Positions 8,467 to 17,556 of a stretch of DNA of 64,000 nt are shown here, piece by piece. Position numbers and translations under genes: made by a program. The DNA comes from Komagataeibacter nataicola. Lineage in GTDB: Bacteria > Pseudomonadota > Alphaproteobacteria > Acetobacterales > Acetobacteraceae. How positions within the stretch are numbered: the stretch's first letter is position 1; each line of letters opens with the position of its first letter. The notes below the pieces were generated by a model. That model ran no database searches and was not told the DNA's origin. It worked only from the letters and a program-made list of their open reading frames with translations. Location of the stretch: contig NZ_NIRT01000007.1 of NCBI RefSeq assembly GCF_003207795.1, positions 81,472 to 145,471 of the forward strand, read 5' to 3'.

Positions 8467-9967
8467 ATAATTTATCGCCCTCGGGCAGGGCGGGTGCGGT
8501 TTCCCAGCCGGGACCGATAACGGCGGCACTACGGCGGCCCAGCCCGTCATGGCGGAGCACGATCATGTTCTGCTCCTCGAGATAGGCAAGCTGCCGCCGG
8601 GCGCGGCCAAGCGAATGGGTGCCGTAAGTGCGCGCGATCAGGCTGTCGGATGGGCAGGGCTCCCCATGCAGCGCCGCGCGTGCAATGAGCAGAAAGATGC
8701 CCTGCATGTCATCAGGCAGCACGGCCGCCATCTGCTCGGCCTGCCGCCAGTCCTCGCTTTCCACGGTGGCGGCATCCACGCCTGCGCGGGCGACTGCAAG
8801 CAGGCGGCGAAAGCGCGGCATGTCCAGCGCGTCACGCCCCATGCCTTCGATGCGGCAGCGCACCAGAAAATCCTGATACAGCACATGCACCGGGCGAAAA
8901 CCCGCATCCTCATCGCGCAATATGTCGGTCAGGATATCGATAAAGCGCAGCCTCAGCGCCGCCGCATCCACCGGCGGGGCTTCTGGTGCCGCGGTTTCGG
9001 CCTCCAGCGTCGCGGTCTCGGCGTGGGCTGCAAGCTGCGAGAGGATATCGGGCGGCGGGCTGATATGGCGCGGCGCGCGCGCGGGCAGTTCGCGCTCGGG
9101 CACCGGGGTCAGGATCAGTTCACGGATCTCATCACCCGCAGGCACCGGCTCAAAGGGCATGAGCGTGGGGCCAGCCGAGCGGCTTTCTGTCTCGACCGGA
9201 CCGATCTTGACGGCAAGCGGCCTGCGGCACACGGCGGGGCCGAGGGCCACGAAATAGCCGCGCTCAAGGTCACGGAAACTCTCTGCCTGCCGCCGCTCCA
9301 TGCCCAACAGGTCGGCGGCGCGCATCATGTCGATATCAAGGAAGGTACGCCCCATGAGGAAGTTCGAGGCCTCGGCCGCGACATTCTTGGCAAGCTTGGC
9401 CAGGCGCTGCGTTGCGATAACCCCTGCCAGCCCGCGCTTGCGGCCACGGCACATAAGGTTGGTCATGGCGCCGAGCGAGGCGCGACGTGCCTCATCCGAC
9501 ACCTCGCCTGCCGCAGCAGGGGCAAAAAGCTGGGCTTCATCCACCACCACCAGCACGGGGTACCAGTAATCGCGCGGCACCTCGAACATGCCGCCGAGGA
9601 AGGCTGCGGCGCGGCGCATCTGCACATCCGCGTCCACGCCCTCAAGGTTCAGGATGACCGAGGCGCGGTGCATGCGCATGCGCTCGCCCGCCGCCTGCAG
9701 GGCCGCCTCGGTATGCTCGGCGGCATCAATGACCAGATGGCCATAGCGCTCGGCCAGGCTGACGAAGTCGCCCTCAGGGTCGATGATGGCCTGCTGCACC
9801 ATGCGTGCCGACTGCTCGAGCAGGCGGCGCAGCAGGTGCGACTTGCCCGAACCGGAATTGCCCTGCACCAGAAGGCGGGTGGAAAGCAGTTCAGCCAGGT
9901 CCATCGTCACGGGGCCATCGCCCGCCACGGCCCCGCGCCGCTCGCCAATCGTGATTGCAACACTCAT
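8465..9967 (-). CDS. HerA/VirB4-like P-loop ATPase
   Basis: Predicted ATPase of the HerA/FtsK-like P-loop class (DUF87-type), 500 residues. Walker A is GNSGSGKS (36-43). Walker B is VLVVVDEAQLF (138 on, D143/E144). Downstream are arginine-rich motifs (CRGRKRGLAGVIATQRLAKL) as in HerA/VirB4 helicases. The C-terminal part (about 300-500) shows no recognised domain, but its last 80 residues resemble a winged helix (RTYGTHSLGRARRQLAYLEEQNMIVL). The ATG at 9967 overlaps the stop codon of the upstream flavoprotein gene by 4 bases (ATGA), which fixes the start. The substrate is unknown; DNA translocation or processing is inferred only from the fold. Confidence 0.75.
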   Translation of the reverse strand: MSVAITIGERRGAVAGDGPVTMDLAELLSTRLLVQGNSGSGKSHLLRRLLEQSARMVQQAIIDPEGDFVSLAERYGHLVIDAAEHTEAALQAAGERMRMHRASVILNLEGVDADVQMRRAAAFLGGMFEVPRDYWYPVLVVVDEAQLFAPAAAGEVSDEARRASLGAMTNLMCRGRKRGLAGVIATQRLAKLAKNVAAEASNFLMGRTFLDIDMMRAADLLGMERRQAESFRDLERGYFVALGPAVCRRPLAVKIGPVETESRSAGPTLMPFEPVPAGDEIRELILTPVPERELPARAPRHISPPPDILSQLAAHAETATLEAETAAPEAPPVDAAALRLRFIDILTDILRDEDAGFRPVHVLYQDFLVRCRIEGMGRDALDMPRFRRLLAVARAGVDAATVESEDWRQAEQMAAVLPDDMQGIFLLIARAALHGEPCPSDSLIARTYGTHSLGRARRQLAYLEEQNMIVLRHDGLGRRSAAVIGPGWETAPALPEGDKL

Positions 9968-11220
9968 GGCGCTGACGGATAGCGCTCGCGCCGCGAGTCC
10001 TGCAACCACGCCCATGCGCCCTCGCCCGCCATGCGGCCCGTGGCCATGCAGCCCTGCAGCAGGTAACCGCCGGTGGGGGCCTCCCAGTCCAGCATCTCAC
10101 CAGCCGCGAACACGCCCGGCAGTGCGCGGATCATGAAATGTGCATCAAGGGCGGGCCATGCAATGCCACCGGCTACCGATATGGCGCGGTCCAGCGCGGC
10201 TGGGGCATGAACGTCAACCGGCACCGCCCTGACCCGCGCCGCCAGGGCCTGTGGTGCGCGTGGCAGAGGCCCGTCGCCGCCTTCCCGCATTAGCGCCACC
10301 GCAACGGGGGAAAGCTTCAACGCCTTGCGCAGCGTGTTGGACAGGCTCTCCCGCGCCCGCACGCGGGCGATGCGGGTGGCGATCTCGGCGGGATCAAGGG
10401 TCGGGCGCAGGTCAATGAGCAGGCGGGCATGGCCGGTCCGGGCAATCCGCTCGCGAATCGCTGCCGAGAGCGCATAAACCGCGCCACCCTCAATGCCCGT
10501 ATCGGTCACCACCGCTTCGCCGCGCACGTCTGGCCCATCTTCCAGTGCAAGGCCGATGCCGCGCAGCGGCGTGCCCGCAAACCGGTCGCGGAAAGCGGGA
10601 CTCCATCCGGTCACAAACCCGCAATTGGCGGGAGCGAACGGCGTGACCTCAACACCGAGTACACCAAGGCGTTCGCGCCATGCGCCGTCAGACCCCAGCC
10701 GCGCCCAGCTTGCGCCCCCCATGGCCAGCACGGTGGCATCAACCCGCCAGCTCACCACCCCGCCGGGGCCGGACACGCGCAGGCGGCCCGTCTCATCCCA
10801 GCCCAGCCAGCGGTGGCGGGTCAGCAGGCGCACGCCGCGCGCGGCCAGCCGCGCAAGCCACGCGCGCAGCAGGGGCGAGGCCTTCATGGCGCGGGGAAAC
10901 ACCCGGCCACTGCTGCCGGTAAAACACGACTGGCCCAGCCCTTCGGCCCACTTCACCATATCGGCCGGGCTGAAGGCGGACAGGGCCGCCTGCATCATCG
11001 GCCCTGCCGCGCCATAGCGGGCGCCGAACGTGGCGGCATCCTCGGAGTGGGTGAGGTTCAGCCCGCCGCGCCCGGCCATGAGCAGCTTGCGGCCCATGGT
11101 GGGCATCTGCTCGACCACGCTCACCGCGCAGCCGCGTTCGGACAGGATCTCGGCTGCGGCGAGGCCCGCGGGGCCACCGCCAATAACGGCCACATGCGGC
11201 CTGAAAACGAATTCGGTCAT
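9964..11220 (-). CDS. HI0933-like/TIGR03862-type flavoprotein
   Basis: FAD-dependent oxidoreductase of the BaiN/HI0933-like superfamily, 418 residues. The N-terminal Rossmann motif is GGGPAG (14-19), followed by the family signature GRKLLMAGRGGLNLTH and GSSGRVFPRAMKASPLL. The C-terminus has the FAD-closing pattern GVFAAGEMLDWEAPTGGYLLQGC. This matches the flavoprotein family often named TIGR03862; its substrate is not known. The ATG at 11220 shares one base with the cysE stop codon (TGATG), and its own end overlaps the ATPase start by 4 bases. Translation of cysE, this gene and the ATPase is therefore likely coupled. Confidence 0.85.
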   Translation of the reverse strand: MTEFVFRPHVAVIGGGPAGLAAAEILSERGCAVSVVEQMPTMGRKLLMAGRGGLNLTHSEDAATFGARYGAAGPMMQAALSAFSPADMVKWAEGLGQSCFTGSSGRVFPRAMKASPLLRAWLARLAARGVRLLTRHRWLGWDETGRLRVSGPGGVVSWRVDATVLAMGGASWARLGSDGAWRERLGVLGVEVTPFAPANCGFVTGWSPAFRDRFAGTPLRGIGLALEDGPDVRGEAVVTDTGIEGGAVYALSAAIRERIARTGHARLLIDLRPTLDPAEIATRIARVRARESLSNTLRKALKLSPVAVALMREGGDGPLPRAPQALAARVRAVPVDVHAPAALDRAISVAGGIAWPALDAHFMIRALPGVFAAGEMLDWEAPTGGYLLQGCMATGRMAGEGAWAWLQDSRRERYPSAP

Positions 11221-12083
11221 CAGATGATGTAATCAATCGGCGGGAGCATCTGGTCCATGGTGAAGGCTGGCAGGCTGGAATGGCGCGTGCCGACCACGCG
11301 GGCCGGGTTGCCCACCACCGTGGTGTAGGGCGAGACGGATTCAAGCACGATGGACCCTGCCCCCACCTTGGCCCCCTCGCCAATCTCGATATTGCCCAGA
11401 ATGGTGGCCCCCGCGCCAATCAGCACGCCCCGGCGCACCTTGGGGTGGCGGTCGCCCACGTTCTTGCCGGTGCCGCCCAGGGTTACGCCCTGCAGCAGCG
11501 ACACGTCATCTTCCAGCACCGAGGTCTCGCCAATCACGATGCCCGTGCCGTGGTCGAACAGGACCCGCCGCCCCAGCCGGGCCGCGGGGTGAATATCAAC
11601 CCCGAACAGTTCCGAACACCGGCTCTGCAGGTGCAGCGCCAGATAGCCACGCCCGTTATGCCACAGCCAGTGCGCCACGCGGTGGCTCTGCACGGCATGA
11701 TAACCCTTGAAGAACAGGAAGGGCGTTACGTATTCCGCCGTGGCCGGATCGCGCTCGCGGATGGCCACGAGATCGGCCGCGGCCGCGTTGACGATATCGG
11801 GGTCGGCCTCGAACACTTCCGTCACCAGCTCGGCCAGCGCGTCATCGGCCACCGAGCGATCGCCAAGCTTGCGCCCGAGCAGGGCGGCGAGTGCGCCGCG
11901 AAAGGAGCCGTGATTGCGGATGCCCGTGGCCAGCAGCCCCTTGACCAGCGGGTCATTGCAGCCGCACGCGCCACTTACGATCTCGCGCCACAGCATGGCG
12001 GGGTCGATTGGCCCCAGCGTGGGGGGCAGCACGGGGCTCGCGCGGTCCTTCAGTGAAAGGGCGGCAGGCGGGTTTTCAGGCAT
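11220..12083 (-). CDS. cysE: Serine O-acetyltransferase
   Basis: Transfers acetyl from acetyl-CoA to L-serine, giving O-acetylserine for cysteine synthesis. 287 residues. The N-terminal helical domain carries the FLFFKGYHAVQSHRVAHWLW pattern. The left-handed beta-helix carries hexapeptide repeats with HPAARLGRRVLFDHGTGIVIGET and LLQGVTLGGTGK, including the conserved His residues of the active site. It ends VVGNPARVV followed by a short tail with MDQMLPPIDYII; the terminal Ile is a usual feature of CysE that binds cysteine synthase. It is the second gene of the minus operon beginning at 13369. Confidence 0.95.
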   Translation of the reverse strand: MPENPPAALSLKDRASPVLPPTLGPIDPAMLWREIVSGACGCNDPLVKGLLATGIRNHGSFRGALAALLGRKLGDRSVADDALAELVTEVFEADPDIVNAAAADLVAIRERDPATAEYVTPFLFFKGYHAVQSHRVAHWLWHNGRGYLALHLQSRCSELFGVDIHPAARLGRRVLFDHGTGIVIGETSVLEDDVSLLQGVTLGGTGKNVGDRHPKVRRGVLIGAGATILGNIEIGEGAKVGAGSIVLESVSPYTTVVGNPARVVGTRHSSLPAFTMDQMLPPIDYII

Positions 12084-12136
12084 GATCGGTCCGTTCCGTC
12101 CGATGGGCGGTTGTCATATGTCTGGCAGGCGGCGGC

Positions 12137-13369
12137 TTACAGCCCCATGGCGTGCCGGGCAAAGCTGCGGCGCAGGGGTGTTATGCGGTTGACGGTGGCA
12201 AGCCCCACGTCACGCGCCAGGCGCAGCACGGGATTGTCATTGCCAAACAGGCGCTCGAGCGCATCGGTTGCCGCCAGCATGAGCATATTGGCCGGCCGGC
12301 AACGCGCCTGGTAGCGGCGCAGCACGTCGGGCGCGCCCACATCGCCGCCCGCCGCATGCACCTGCGCCAGAATGTCGGCCATGGCGATCACATCACGGAA
12401 GCCGAGGTTGAGCCCCTGCCCCGCAATGGGGTGGATGCCGTGGGCGGCATCGCCCACCAGCGCCAGACGCGTATCAATATAACGCTGCGCGTACTGCGCG
12501 GAAAGCGGATAGACCCAGCGCCGCCCCACGGGTGTCACGGCGCCAAGCCATTCATCGCCCATGCGGCGGCGGATCTCGTGGGCAAAGGCTTCGTGCGGCA
12601 GGTCGGCCAGACGGTGGGCCACCTTCTCGCTCTCGGTCCAGACCAGGGCGGAGAGGTTGGGGTGCTGCGCGTTACCTGCCATGGGTAGCTGGGCAAAGGG
12701 GCCTGCGGGCAGGAAATGCTCCAGCGCGCGGCCTTCATGCGGGAATTCGTGAGCGACCGCGCACACGATGCCACACTGGTTGTAGGGCATGCGGGTGACC
12801 GTGATGCGGGCCTGGTCGCGCAGCGGACTGCGGCGGCCCTCGGCGGCCACCACGAGGCGGGCATTGATGGTGCGGCCGCTGGTGGTGTGGATCACCGCAC
12901 CCTGCGCCGTGCGGGTCACGCGGCCTTCATCGGGGGCGAAAACATGCAGGCCCGGCGTTGCGTGAAGGGCGGCGTTAAGCGCCACGCGCAGGGCGCGGGC
13001 CTCGATCATCGCACCGAAGGGCTGGTCGGCATCGGCACGGCCGAATTCAAGGAACAGGGGCGAAGGCGGCTGGCCGGGCCTGCCATCGGTCACGCGGATC
13101 TCGTTGATGTCGCACGACTCCATGGGCAGGCGAGGCCACACGCCCGCCTCCTCGAGCAGGCGGCGCGAACCTGCGGCGATGGCATAGGCGCGGCCATCGA
13201 AGGCCGGGTGCTCCATGGGCGGCAGGGCCGCGCGATCGATAATCGCGACCTGCATGCCCGCTGTTGCCAGGCGGCAGGCCAGCGTGGCGCCAACCGGACC
13301 CGCCCCCACGATGCAGACATCAACCCCAAGGGCTTCGGGCATGGTGGTGGCTGTCATGTTCGCGGTCAT
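12137..13369 (-). CDS. UbiH/UbiF/COQ6-family FAD hydroxylase
   Basis: Flavoprotein monooxygenase probably acting on the ubiquinone ring. 410 residues from the ATG at 13369, which has AGGAAA upstream; the open frame extends further but with an unlikely N-terminus. The FAD motif GAGPVG is at 22-27, and the NAD(P)H/FAD signature is AAEGRRSPLR in the middle. The family C-terminal motif GDAAHGIHPIAGQGLNLGFRD is complete. Members UbiH, UbiF, UbiI and UbiL cannot be separated by eye, so the hydroxylated carbon is left open. First gene of the run leading to cysE, with a 53-base gap. Confidence 0.9.
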   Translation of the reverse strand: MTANMTATTMPEALGVDVCIVGAGPVGATLACRLATAGMQVAIIDRAALPPMEHPAFDGRAYAIAAGSRRLLEEAGVWPRLPMESCDINEIRVTDGRPGQPPSPLFLEFGRADADQPFGAMIEARALRVALNAALHATPGLHVFAPDEGRVTRTAQGAVIHTTSGRTINARLVVAAEGRRSPLRDQARITVTRMPYNQCGIVCAVAHEFPHEGRALEHFLPAGPFAQLPMAGNAQHPNLSALVWTESEKVAHRLADLPHEAFAHEIRRRMGDEWLGAVTPVGRRWVYPLSAQYAQRYIDTRLALVGDAAHGIHPIAGQGLNLGFRDVIAMADILAQVHAAGGDVGAPDVLRRYQARCRPANMLMLAATDALERLFGNDNPVLRLARDVGLATVNRITPLRRSFARHAMGL

Positions 13370-13471
13370 TTCGTTTCCTGTTCTGGGCCCCCCGGGCAAC
13401 GGGGCAGGCCACACGGATTTACTCCCCACCGGGGGTAACGCACAAGCACACATGCCAGATGCTGGGCGTGA

Positions 13472-13912
<441 letters not shown>

Positions 13913-13955
13913 AACCCTTATTTTCCATACATTATTTCAGGACTGACCAGACCTC

Positions 13956-14420
13956 ATGGCCACATCATTCCGCCTCTCCCTCGCCACCGCCTGCGCCCTT
14001 ACACTTGCCCTTTCCACCGGGGTCGCGCAGGCACGTGAAACCTCCAAGACCTGCCACGCCAAATTCACGGCGGCCCGCACGGCAGGCACGCTGGGCACGC
14101 AGTCCTACAAGGAATTCAAGGCCGTGCAGTGCGATACCGACACGGCCGCCGCCGCAACACCGGCAGCTCCGGCTCCCGCCGCAGCGCCTGTTGCCGCACC
14201 GGCAGCCAGCAAGGCCGCAACCCCCGTGGCATCCACCTCCGCCACAATGCCTACCGCTGTCGCTGACAAATACAGCAAGGAAGCCGCAGGCAAGGGCCGC
14301 CTGCACACCTGCCTTGACCAGTACAACGCCAACAAGGCCACCAACGCCAATGGCGGCCTGCGCTGGATCCAGAAGGGCGGCGGCTACTACAGCATCTGCA
14401 ACGCCAAACTCAAGGGCTGA
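13956..14420 (+). CDS. Periplasmic protein with two Cys-containing half-repeats
   Basis: 154 residues with a clear Sec signal peptide (cleavage after AQA, about residue 26). Two short Cys-containing modules follow, separated by a 45-residue Ala/Pro linker. The first contains TCHAKFTAARTAGTLGTQSYKEFKAVQC. The second, at the C-terminus, contains LHTCLDQYNANKATNANGGLRWIQ and ends YYSICNAKLKG. The layout C-x-x-[KQ]-[FY]-x-A-x-[RK]-x-x-G/N-x-L-x-x-x-x-[FW]-x-x-C recurs in exported proteins of Rhizobiales and Acetobacteraceae. Each module could make one disulfide. No enzyme motif is seen; function unknown. It follows the PII gene by 43 bases and may be read through from it. Confidence 0.65.
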   Translation: MATSFRLSLATACALTLALSTGVAQARETSKTCHAKFTAARTAGTLGTQSYKEFKAVQCDTDTAAAATPAAPAPAAAPVAAPAASKAATPVASTSATMPTAVADKYSKEAAGKGRLHTCLDQYNANKATNANGGLRWIQKGGGYYSICNAKLKG

Positions 14421-14431
14421 GGGCCCGTGCC

Positions 14432-15375
14432 TTACCCGCCCTGCCTGTGCGCGGGGCGGACAAAGGCCTGGCTGGTGGCGTAGGATATCCACACCCGGTG
14501 GCTTGCGAACCAGTCAGAGCCCAGCAGCATCTCCAGATGCTCGCGCAGCGGGGCCACGGTCAGCGTAACATTGCGCTCAAGCTCGTGGCCCACCTGCAGG
14601 CTGTTAAAACGGTGCCAGTGATAGATGTCCCTGTGCCCGTCCACGCTCGCGGTCACACCACCGGGGTCGCGCTCAAGCTGTGACTGGGCGACACCCGCGC
14701 GGTGCGCCACGTCGGGCGAGACGATGCGCGAGCGCGCGCCACTGTCGAGCAGTGCGGTGACCGGCCTGCCATCAAGCTTTACATCCAGCAGAAAGCGGTT
14801 GTCCTGCCTGCGCAGGGGCAGGCTTTCATACGGGCCATCCCACGCGGGCGGGGGCGCGCAGGCCAGCGAGCCGTGCTGGATGTTCCACAGGCTCAGCGTG
14901 CCGCCGGGTACGTCCATGTCCAGATCGAAGCGCGAGAGAATATCGCCACCAAGCAGCCCCGCCACGGGGGGCTGGATCATGGGCTGGCCGGGCAGTTCGC
15001 CCACCGGCACGGAGCGCGCGCCAAAATCCACGCCGCCCACCCGCAGGTCGGGCACGATGGCGTTGGGCGTGGCCTGCGCCACCCCGCCGGTGCCATGCAC
15101 CACCGTTTCATGCTCGGGGTCGAGGCGCAGGCGCAGGTAACCCACCATCTCGGGCGTGAGCAGCCCGCCATCCGAGCCGGTATCCACCAGCGCGCTCAGG
15201 CTGTGGCCCGCAATGCTGATGACGATGGAGAGGTAACCCCCATCATCACGCAGCGGCACTTCGGCCACGCGCTCGTGGCTGCACAGCCGCGCGGCGTCGG
15301 GGGAGGCCATGGCGCCGGGGGCTACAGCGAGGCCGCAGACCAGCCCCATGGCCAGCAGGGCATGACGGGCCGCCA

Positions 15376-15376
<1 letters not shown>
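14432..15376 (-). CDS. Exported retropepsin-like aspartyl protease (tandem domains)
   Basis: 314 residues with a signal peptide (hydrophobic residues 4-20, AMA|S cleavage). Two aspartyl-protease half-sites are visible: VDTGSDGGLL (about residue 65) and LLDSGARSRIV (about 210). Each is followed by a hydrophobic-Gly segment (LLGGDILSRFDLDMD; LLGSDWFASHRVWISY) typical of the second part of a retropepsin lobe. The protein is therefore two retropepsin-like units in one chain. It probably acts in the periplasm on an unknown substrate. The start is GTG at 15376, sharing one base with the pip stop codon (TAGTG), so translation is coupled to pip. Confidence 0.75.
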
Positions 15377-16344
<968 letters not shown>

Positions 16345-17340
16345 TCATCGGGCAGTAGTATCGGGCGGGGTGTCGGTGGTGGCATGCGGATGGGCGCGTG
16401 TCCAGACGTCCATCAGCCGCGCTTCATCCGCCAGGGTGTAGCGCTGGGTGGTGGACAGGCTGGCATGGCCGAGCAGGTCCTGTATCACGCGCAGGTCGGC
16501 GCCGCCTTCCATCAGGTGCGTTGCGAATGAATGCCGCAGCGCATGCGGGGTTGCATGCTCGGGCAGGCCCGCCATGTGCCGCCACGTGCGCATGGCGCGC
16601 TGGGCAATGCCCGCCTGCAGTCGCCCGCCACGCACGCCCACAAACAGCGGCGCATCGGGCTGGGGCAGCGGGTGGGCATTGCGCCACCGCCTGAGCGCCT
16701 GCATGACCTGTGGCAGCACCGGCACCATGCGCTCCTTGCCGCCCTTGCCGCGAATGCGCAGCACGCCATCGCCCTGCACCGGGTTGCCAAGACTGGCGGC
16801 CTGATCGAAATCACGCACATCCAGCCCCAGCGCCTCCGAGATGCGCAGCCCGCAACCGTACAGCAGCATGAACAGGGCGCCGTCACGCACCTGCGCCATG
16901 GGGGTATGGGCGATGTCGGCAACGCCTTCGGGCACCTCGAGCGCATCGGGCCTTGGCAGCGGGCGGGGCAGCGGGCAGCGGGTGCGCGGGGTGGCCAGCA
17001 GGGCCGGGGCCGGGTTGTCCACCCCGTGGTAGCGGGCAAGGTAGCGGTAGAACGAGCGCAGCGCCGAAACCCGCCTCGCCCGCGTGCGCGCGGCACGGTC
17101 CTGCGTGGTGGCGCGGCTGCCGCTCAGGGCGGCGTTATGCTCATGGGCCAGCCAGGCCCGCAGGTCGGCCAGCGACAGGCCCGCGAGCGCGCCCAGATCG
17201 GGTTCCGCGCCCAGATGCCCCATGAGAAAGGCCAGGAAACGGTCCAGATCGCCGCGATAGGCCGCAAGCGTGAGGGGGGAGGCCCGGCGTTCGGTCTCCA
17301 TCCACTGCAAAAAGGCATCGCGTGCCCCGGTTGCCATCAT
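16345..17340 (-). CDS. xerC: Tyrosine recombinase XerC
   Basis: Site-specific recombinase that with XerD resolves chromosome dimers at dif. 331 residues. The SAM-like N-terminal domain ends near residue 115. Catalytic residues are visible in order: Arg in CGLRISEALGL, Lys in GKGGKER, His/Arg in HALRHSFATHL, His in LGHASL and Tyr in STTQRYT. The start ATG at 17340 has AAGGG 8 bases upstream; a second ATG follows directly. Some XerC-typical insertions between the core Arg and Lys suggest XerC rather than XerD, but this cannot be proved by eye. Its position ahead of pip is not functionally informative. Confidence 0.92.
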   Translation of the reverse strand: MMATGARDAFLQWMETERRASPLTLAAYRGDLDRFLAFLMGHLGAEPDLGALAGLSLADLRAWLAHEHNAALSGSRATTQDRAARTRARRVSALRSFYRYLARYHGVDNPAPALLATPRTRCPLPRPLPRPDALEVPEGVADIAHTPMAQVRDGALFMLLYGCGLRISEALGLDVRDFDQAASLGNPVQGDGVLRIRGKGGKERMVPVLPQVMQALRRWRNAHPLPQPDAPLFVGVRGGRLQAGIAQRAMRTWRHMAGLPEHATPHALRHSFATHLMEGGADLRVIQDLLGHASLSTTQRYTLADEARLMDVWTRAHPHATTDTPPDTTAR

Positions 17341-17363
17341 GCCGCATGCCCTTTCCCTGACCG

Positions 17364-17446
17364 AAAAAAGTTTTGGGTGAAGCTTTTTTCAAAAAGCTCC
17401 GAAGAACGCCACCTGTTTGAGAAAAGGCAGCACCCGAAAACTTTTA
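17364..17446. repeat. Double-hairpin intergenic repeat, copy 3
   Basis: Outer arm AAAAAAGTTTTGGGTG, hairpin AGCTTTTTTcAAAAAGCT, spacer, weakened second hairpin GCCACCTGTTTgaGAAAAGGC, outer arm CACCCGAAAACTTTT. This copy is exceptional because it lies between divergent gene starts (xerC and priA) rather than at gene ends. Confidence 0.75.
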
Positions 17447-17556
17447 TCACTTTTTATCAATGCGTTGTTTCAAAATAATGTCTTACTCAAGGCAATCGGC
17501 GCGCCATGCCCCATGGATGGACAAGACACAGGCGATGCCTGACGGTAGAAAAACAC

